Assembly (NCBI GenBank): GCA_019119145.1
Contig: DWXR01000010.1
Location: 1 to 15,079, forward strand
From: Hominenteromicrobium gallistercoris
Lineage (GTDB): Bacteria > Bacillota > Clostridia > Oscillospirales > Acutalibacteraceae
Length of the DNA stretch: 15,079 nucleotides
Reading direction: 5' to 3'
Each line of letters starts with the position of its first letter. Positions within the stretch are counted from its first letter, which is position 1. The notes under the pieces are model-generated. The model did not search any database. It saw only the letters and a program-made list of their open reading frames with translations, and was not told the DNA's origin. Of the stretch, positions 12,702 through 15,079 are shown piece after piece. The position numbers and the translations under genes are program-made.

Positions 12702-13271
12702 TCAGGCGAGAAGGCCGGCGTAGCCCGCCGCGATGCCGAGCACGGCGGAAAGGCAGATGATCAAAATCGGGTGGGCGTTGCGGAAAGCGAAAATAATGCT
12801 GACCGCAAAGATCGCGAGCGAGACCCAGAAGGGTGTGCCGCCGAACACGGCGAGCGAGAAGCCGGCGGGGAAGAAGACCGTTTGGCCGACCGAGACGATC
12901 GAAGCGCCGATCAGGCCGATGACGGCGGGCTTCAGGCCGGTCATGCAGCCGCTGACAATCCGGCTGCTGCGGAATTTCTCAAAGCACTTCGCGACGATCA
13001 GAATGATGACGAACGACGGCAGGACGACGCCGAACGTCGCGCAGAATGAGCCGAAAACGCCGCCGGTTTCCGCGCCGACGTACGTGGCGATGTTGACGGC
13101 GAACGGCCCGGGCGTGCTTTCGCTGACGGCCACAAAGTTGACGAGGGAGGCGCTGTCCAGCCAGTTGTGCGCCGCCACCTCCTCCTGAATCAGCGGCAGC
13201 ATGGCGTAGCCGCCGCCGAACGTGAACGCACCGATTTTCAGAAAGGTCAGAAAGAGCTCCAGATAAATCAC
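12702..13271 (-). CDS. Half-size chromate transporter family (ChrA) protein, second of pair
   Basis: This 189-residue membrane protein equals one half of a long ChrA. FLTFLKIGAFTFGGGYAMLPLIQEEV (7-32) and VAVSESTPGPFAVNIATYVG (47-66) are the family's FGGG and PGP signatures, followed by about five hydrophobic segments. Members export chromate in exchange or carry related oxyanions; in most gut Clostridia the true substrate is unproven. It starts with GTG 13271, which overlaps the TGA of the upstream gene as GTGA, with GGAGG eight bases before it. The two halves are therefore translationally coupled and probably form a heterodimer, as in other short-chain ChrA pairs. It is clearly homologous to its partner. 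Confidence 0.92.
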   Translation of the reverse strand: MIYLELFLTFLKIGAFTFGGGYAMLPLIQEEVAAHNWLDSASLVNFVAVSESTPGPFAVNIATYVGAETGGVFGSFCATFGVVLPSFVIILIVAKCFEKFRSSRIVSGCMTGLKPAVIGLIGASIVSVGQTVFFPAGFSLAVFGGTPFWVSLAIFAVSIIFAFRNAHPILIICLSAVLGIAAGYAGLLA

Positions 13272-13840
13272 GATTTGCGCCTCCCTTTATACAGCGTGAA
13301 GCAGAGGCCGGCGGCCGCGCAGCCGATGATGACCGGCAGTACGTCGACGCCGAGGAAAGCGACGAGCACAAAGGCGGCGGCCATGAGTATGTAGGAGAGC
13401 GCATTTTTGGCGCTTTCCCTGTACATGGCCCAGAGCGCCTTGAGGATCAGCGCCAGCACGCCCGCGCGGATCCCGGCAAACGCGTACTGCACGGCCTTGA
13501 GGCTCTCGAACTCGCGCAGCACGAAGGAGATGGCGAGGATCACGACGAACGACGGCAGGACGACGCCGATCGTCGCGCACAGCGCGCCGAGGAAGCCGCA
13601 GGTGCGGTAGCCGACGAAAGTGGCGGAGTTGATGGCGATCGGACCGGGGGTGGACTCCGCGATCGCGACGATCTCGAGAACGTCGTCGTTTGTGATCCAC
13701 TTGTTCTTTTCGACGACCTCGCGCTGGATCAGCGGGATCATCGCGTAGCCGCCGCCGAACGTGAACGTGCCGATTTTGAGAAAGGTCAAAAACAGCGCGA
13801 GTGCGCGGGCGCGTCCGGCCGGTTTCGACTGGTCTTGCAT
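13268..13840 (-). CDS. Half-size chromate transporter family (ChrA) protein, first of pair
   Basis: This 190-residue membrane protein has a short basic N-terminus, then FLTFLKIGTFTFGGGYAMIPLIQREV (17-42) and VAIAESTPGPIAINSATFVG (58-77), followed by hydrophobic helices up to the basic end YKGRRKS. The frame is open 47 codons further upstream, but those residues come from the AT-rich intergenic region. ATG 13840 has GGAAGG six bases before it and gives the family length. It overlaps the second half by four bases. A LysR gene diverges from it, sharing the 143-bp intergenic region, so LysR control of this transporter pair is likely. The transported anion cannot be read from sequence. Confidence 0.92.
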   Translation of the reverse strand: MQDQSKPAGRARALALFLTFLKIGTFTFGGGYAMIPLIQREVVEKNKWITNDDVLEIVAIAESTPGPIAINSATFVGYRTCGFLGALCATIGVVLPSFVVILAISFVLREFESLKAVQYAFAGIRAGVLALILKALWAMYRESAKNALSYILMAAAFVLVAFLGVDVLPVIIGCAAAGLCFTLYKGRRKS

Positions 13841-13871
13841 GGAAATCCTTCCTTTCCTCATTTTCATTTCC

Positions 13872-13900
13872 ATTATAGAGCGGCTCTTGCTATAAATCAA
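13872..13900 (-). promoter_or_regulatory. Sigma-A promoter of the chromate transporter pair
   Basis: On the minus strand TTGATT (13895-13900) and TATAAT (13872-13877) are separated by 17 bp. Confidence 0.8.
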
Positions 13901-13908
13901 TTCATATG

Positions 13909-13918
13909 TTAATATTAA
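13909..13918. promoter_or_regulatory. Palindrome, possible LysR binding site
   Basis: TTAATATTAA is a perfect 10-bp palindrome lying just upstream of the transporter -35 box, in the AT-rich part between the divergent genes. LysR activators usually bind AT-rich T-N11-A palindromes at this distance. The site is a guess from position, since AT-rich palindromes are common by chance. Confidence 0.3.
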
Positions 13919-13983
13919 AATCATAAAGAAAAACTTATGTATTTGTGCGGGAAAAGCGGGAAGGAGAAAGGCGGGCTGCACCG

Positions 13984-14871
13984 ATGACGCTTCGGCATCT
14001 GCAGATATTCAAAACGGTATGTGAAAAGATGAGTGTGACGGCGGCGGCCGAAGCGCTCGGCATGACGCAGCCGGCGGTGAGCATTGCGGTCCGGGAGCTC
14101 GAGGGCTTTTACGGCGTGCGGCTGTTCGACCGCATCGGGCGGAAAATCTACCTGACGGAGCCGGGCAGGCGGCTGCAGGCGGACGCCGAGGCCATCCTCA
14201 GCCGGTTTGCGGCGTCGCTGGAATCGATCCGCGGCGGGGCGGGGGAATCCGCGTGCCGCATCGGCGCGAACGCGACGGTCGCGGAGTGCTTCCTTGCGCC
14301 GCTGCTTTCGGCGCTGCAGGCCGCGGTCCCGTCGACGGCGTTTTCCGTTTTCATCGGCAATTCCAGAGAGATCGAGCAGAAGCTCTCGGAAAACGCGCTC
14401 GACCTCGCGCTGCTCGACACGGTCGGCGAGGCCGCGAACCGCACGGCGGAGCCGCTGTGCAGCGACGCGATGGCCGTCGTCTGCGCGCCGGATTTCGACT
14501 GCCCCGACCGGCTGACCGTGGCGGCGCTCGCGGCGCAGCCGCTCCTGCTGCGCGAGAAGGGCAGCGGCGGGCGCAGCTGCGTGGACGCCGTTCTGGAAAC
14601 GCACGACTGCAAGGCGCACCCGCGCGCGGAGGGCGCGACGAACCTCGGCCTGCTGCGCCTCGCCGAGGGCGGCTTCGGCGTCGCCGTTCTGCCGGCGGCG
14701 CTCGCGGAAGATGCGCTGGCGGCGGGGCGGCTGCGGCGGATTCAGGTGACGGACGGCGCGTTTTTCCGCCGGTATTACCTGGCGTATCTGACGCAGAAAT
14801 ACCGCTCGCCTGCGCTGGAGCGCGTGATGGAGGCCGTGCGGGCGTTTTTTGCGGCGGCGGAGCCCCGTTAA
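13984..14871 (+). CDS. LysR-family transcriptional regulator
   Basis: The protein has 295 residues, normal for the family. An N-terminal winged helix-turn-helix is clear: MTLRHLQIFKTVCEKMSVTAAAEALGMTQPAVSIAVRELEGFYGVRLFDRIGRKIYLTEPGRRL (1-64). A linker helix and a two-lobe effector-binding domain from about 85 follow, including CRIGANATVAECFLAPLL and the ALDLALLDT turn. The frame is open from GTG 13945, but ATG 13984 gives the family N-terminus directly; its ribosome site is weak (AAGGAG is rather far, GGCGGG nearer). The C-terminal part has GGFGVAVLPAALAEDAL, typical of the group. It is transcribed divergently from the ChrA pair and so probably controls it, the effector being unknown. Confidence 0.93.
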   Translation: MTLRHLQIFKTVCEKMSVTAAAEALGMTQPAVSIAVRELEGFYGVRLFDRIGRKIYLTEPGRRLQADAEAILSRFAASLESIRGGAGESACRIGANATVAECFLAPLLSALQAAVPSTAFSVFIGNSREIEQKLSENALDLALLDTVGEAANRTAEPLCSDAMAVVCAPDFDCPDRLTVAALAAQPLLLREKGSGGRSCVDAVLETHDCKAHPRAEGATNLGLLRLAEGGFGVAVLPAALAEDALAAGRLRRIQVTDGAFFRRYYLAYLTQKYRSPALERVMEAVRAFFAAAEPR

Positions 14872-14878
14872 AACGACG

Positions 14879-14899
14879 AAAAAATCCGCCTTTTGCGGA
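14879..14899 (-). terminator. Terminator-like hairpin reading leftward
   Basis: TCCGC (14885-14889) and GCGGA (14895-14899) form a 5-bp stem. On the minus strand it is followed by six T (A run 14879-14884). It would stop leftward transcription entering the LysR gene; on the plus strand there is no T-tract. No minus-strand gene is visible to its right in this window. Confidence 0.35.
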
Positions 14900-14905
14900 C
14901 CGCAG

Positions 14906-14921
14906 TGTAAAGTCCTGTAAA
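14906..14921 (+). repeat. TGTAAA direct repeat upstream of edge promoter
   Basis: TGTAAA occurs at 14906-14911 and 14916-14921, a 10-bp period that puts both on one helix face. An inverted TTTACA follows near 14936. It lies about 37 bp before the -35 box at 14958, an activator-like position. PhoP-type regulators use TTTACA-like repeats with such spacing. Confidence 0.4.
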
Positions 14922-14942
14922 GAATTCAAAAATAATTTACAT

Positions 14943-14984
14943 TTTACGGAAAAGCGGTTGACAAACCCCGACTTTTTCCGTAAA
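14943..14984. promoter_or_regulatory. Perfect 11-bp inverted repeat straddling a promoter (operator)
   Basis: TTTACGGAAAA (14943-14953) and TTTTCCGTAAA (14974-14984) are exact reverse complements with a 20-bp gap. The gap contains the -35 box, and the right arm overlaps the -10 box. The layout is that of a repressor operator pair locking a promoter. No regulator is assigned. Confidence 0.6.
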
Positions 14985-14986
14985 CT
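14958..14986 (+). promoter_or_regulatory. Strong sigma-A promoter reading out of the window
   Basis: TTGACA (14958-14963) and TAAACT (14981-14986) have a 17-bp spacer. The transcript would begin near 14993. No start codon with a good ribosome site follows before the edge, so its gene lies beyond 15079. Confidence 0.75.
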
Positions 14987-15027
14987 TAGCTCATTGCGTT
15001 TGCATCTAAAACCAAATAAAATCGGCT

Positions 15028-15055
15028 GTTCCGCACCGGGACGCAAATTTTTTTT
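15028..15055 (+). terminator. Possible attenuator in the leader of the edge transcript
   Basis: GTTCC (15028-15032) can pair with GGGAC (15038-15042, one G-U), and eight T occur at 15048-15055. The stem is short and five bases separate it from the T run, so it is a weak candidate for premature termination within a leader of about 60 bases. Confidence 0.3.
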
Positions 15056-15079
15056 GCCCGAAAAAGGAATGCCTCTGCC

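Overview
This window (about 15 kb, GC-rich in its genes) most likely comes from the chromosome of a high-GC Clostridia bacterium of the Oscillospiraceae/Ruminococcaceae type. The basis is the protein families present (PadR/HAAS-like/DUF4097 cassette, YkpA-like ABC-F protein, clostridial-type ECF sigma operon, paired half-size ChrA proteins), strong GGAGG-type ribosome binding sites, sigma-A promoters with 17-bp spacers and many rho-independent terminators. The genus is not determinable from the sequence alone.

Layout. (1) 1-840 is a junction of an integrative element with a tRNA gene. An AT-richer left flank carries the tail of an unknown gene. It is followed by an intact tRNA-Arg(CCG) on the minus strand and two tandem, diverged 192-bp units. 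Each unit starts with the tRNA anticodon-loop heptamer and the tRNA 5' half and contains paired arm-like repeats. A third copy of the heptamer lies exactly 192 bp further on. (2) 886-3298, minus strand: a NahK-like N-acetylhexosamine kinase downstream of a membrane protein with a degenerate AgrC/GHKL-type kinase domain, driven by a sigma-A promoter. (3) 3475-5642, plus strand: a padR - HAAS-like membrane protein - DUF4097 operon with an inverted-repeat operator over the -35 box. (4) 5745-6224, minus strand: a NimA/PNPOx-like flavin protein with its own promoter; it converges on region 3 at a shared terminator. (5) 6402-9996, plus strand: a HAD phosphatase, an alkaline-phosphatase-superfamily hydrolase and a YkpA-type ABC-F ATPase, closed by a strong terminator. 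(6) 10064-11845, plus strand: an ECF sigma factor, a single-pass membrane protein (probable anti-sigma factor) and a lipoprotein. (7) 12043-12579: a bitopic secreted/membrane protein of unknown function with a WalR-like direct repeat at its promoter. (8) 12702-13840, minus strand: two translationally coupled half-size chromate-transporter-family proteins, divergent from a LysR regulator (13984-14871). (9) 14872-15079: no gene, but a dense regulatory region with direct repeats, a strong promoter straddled by a perfect 11-bp inverted repeat, and a possible attenuator, all reading out of the right edge.

Two observations stand out. The first is the exact 192-bp attachment-site-like array at the tRNA, including a hairpin whose stem shows a compensatory base-pair change between copies. 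The second is the ABC-F protein: every motif that builds one of its two composite ATP sites is degenerate (Walker A2, Walker B2 glutamate to glutamine, signature 1), while the other site is intact. Nothing here proves a wholly new system. The rest is ordinary core and accessory gene content with clear regulatory signals.
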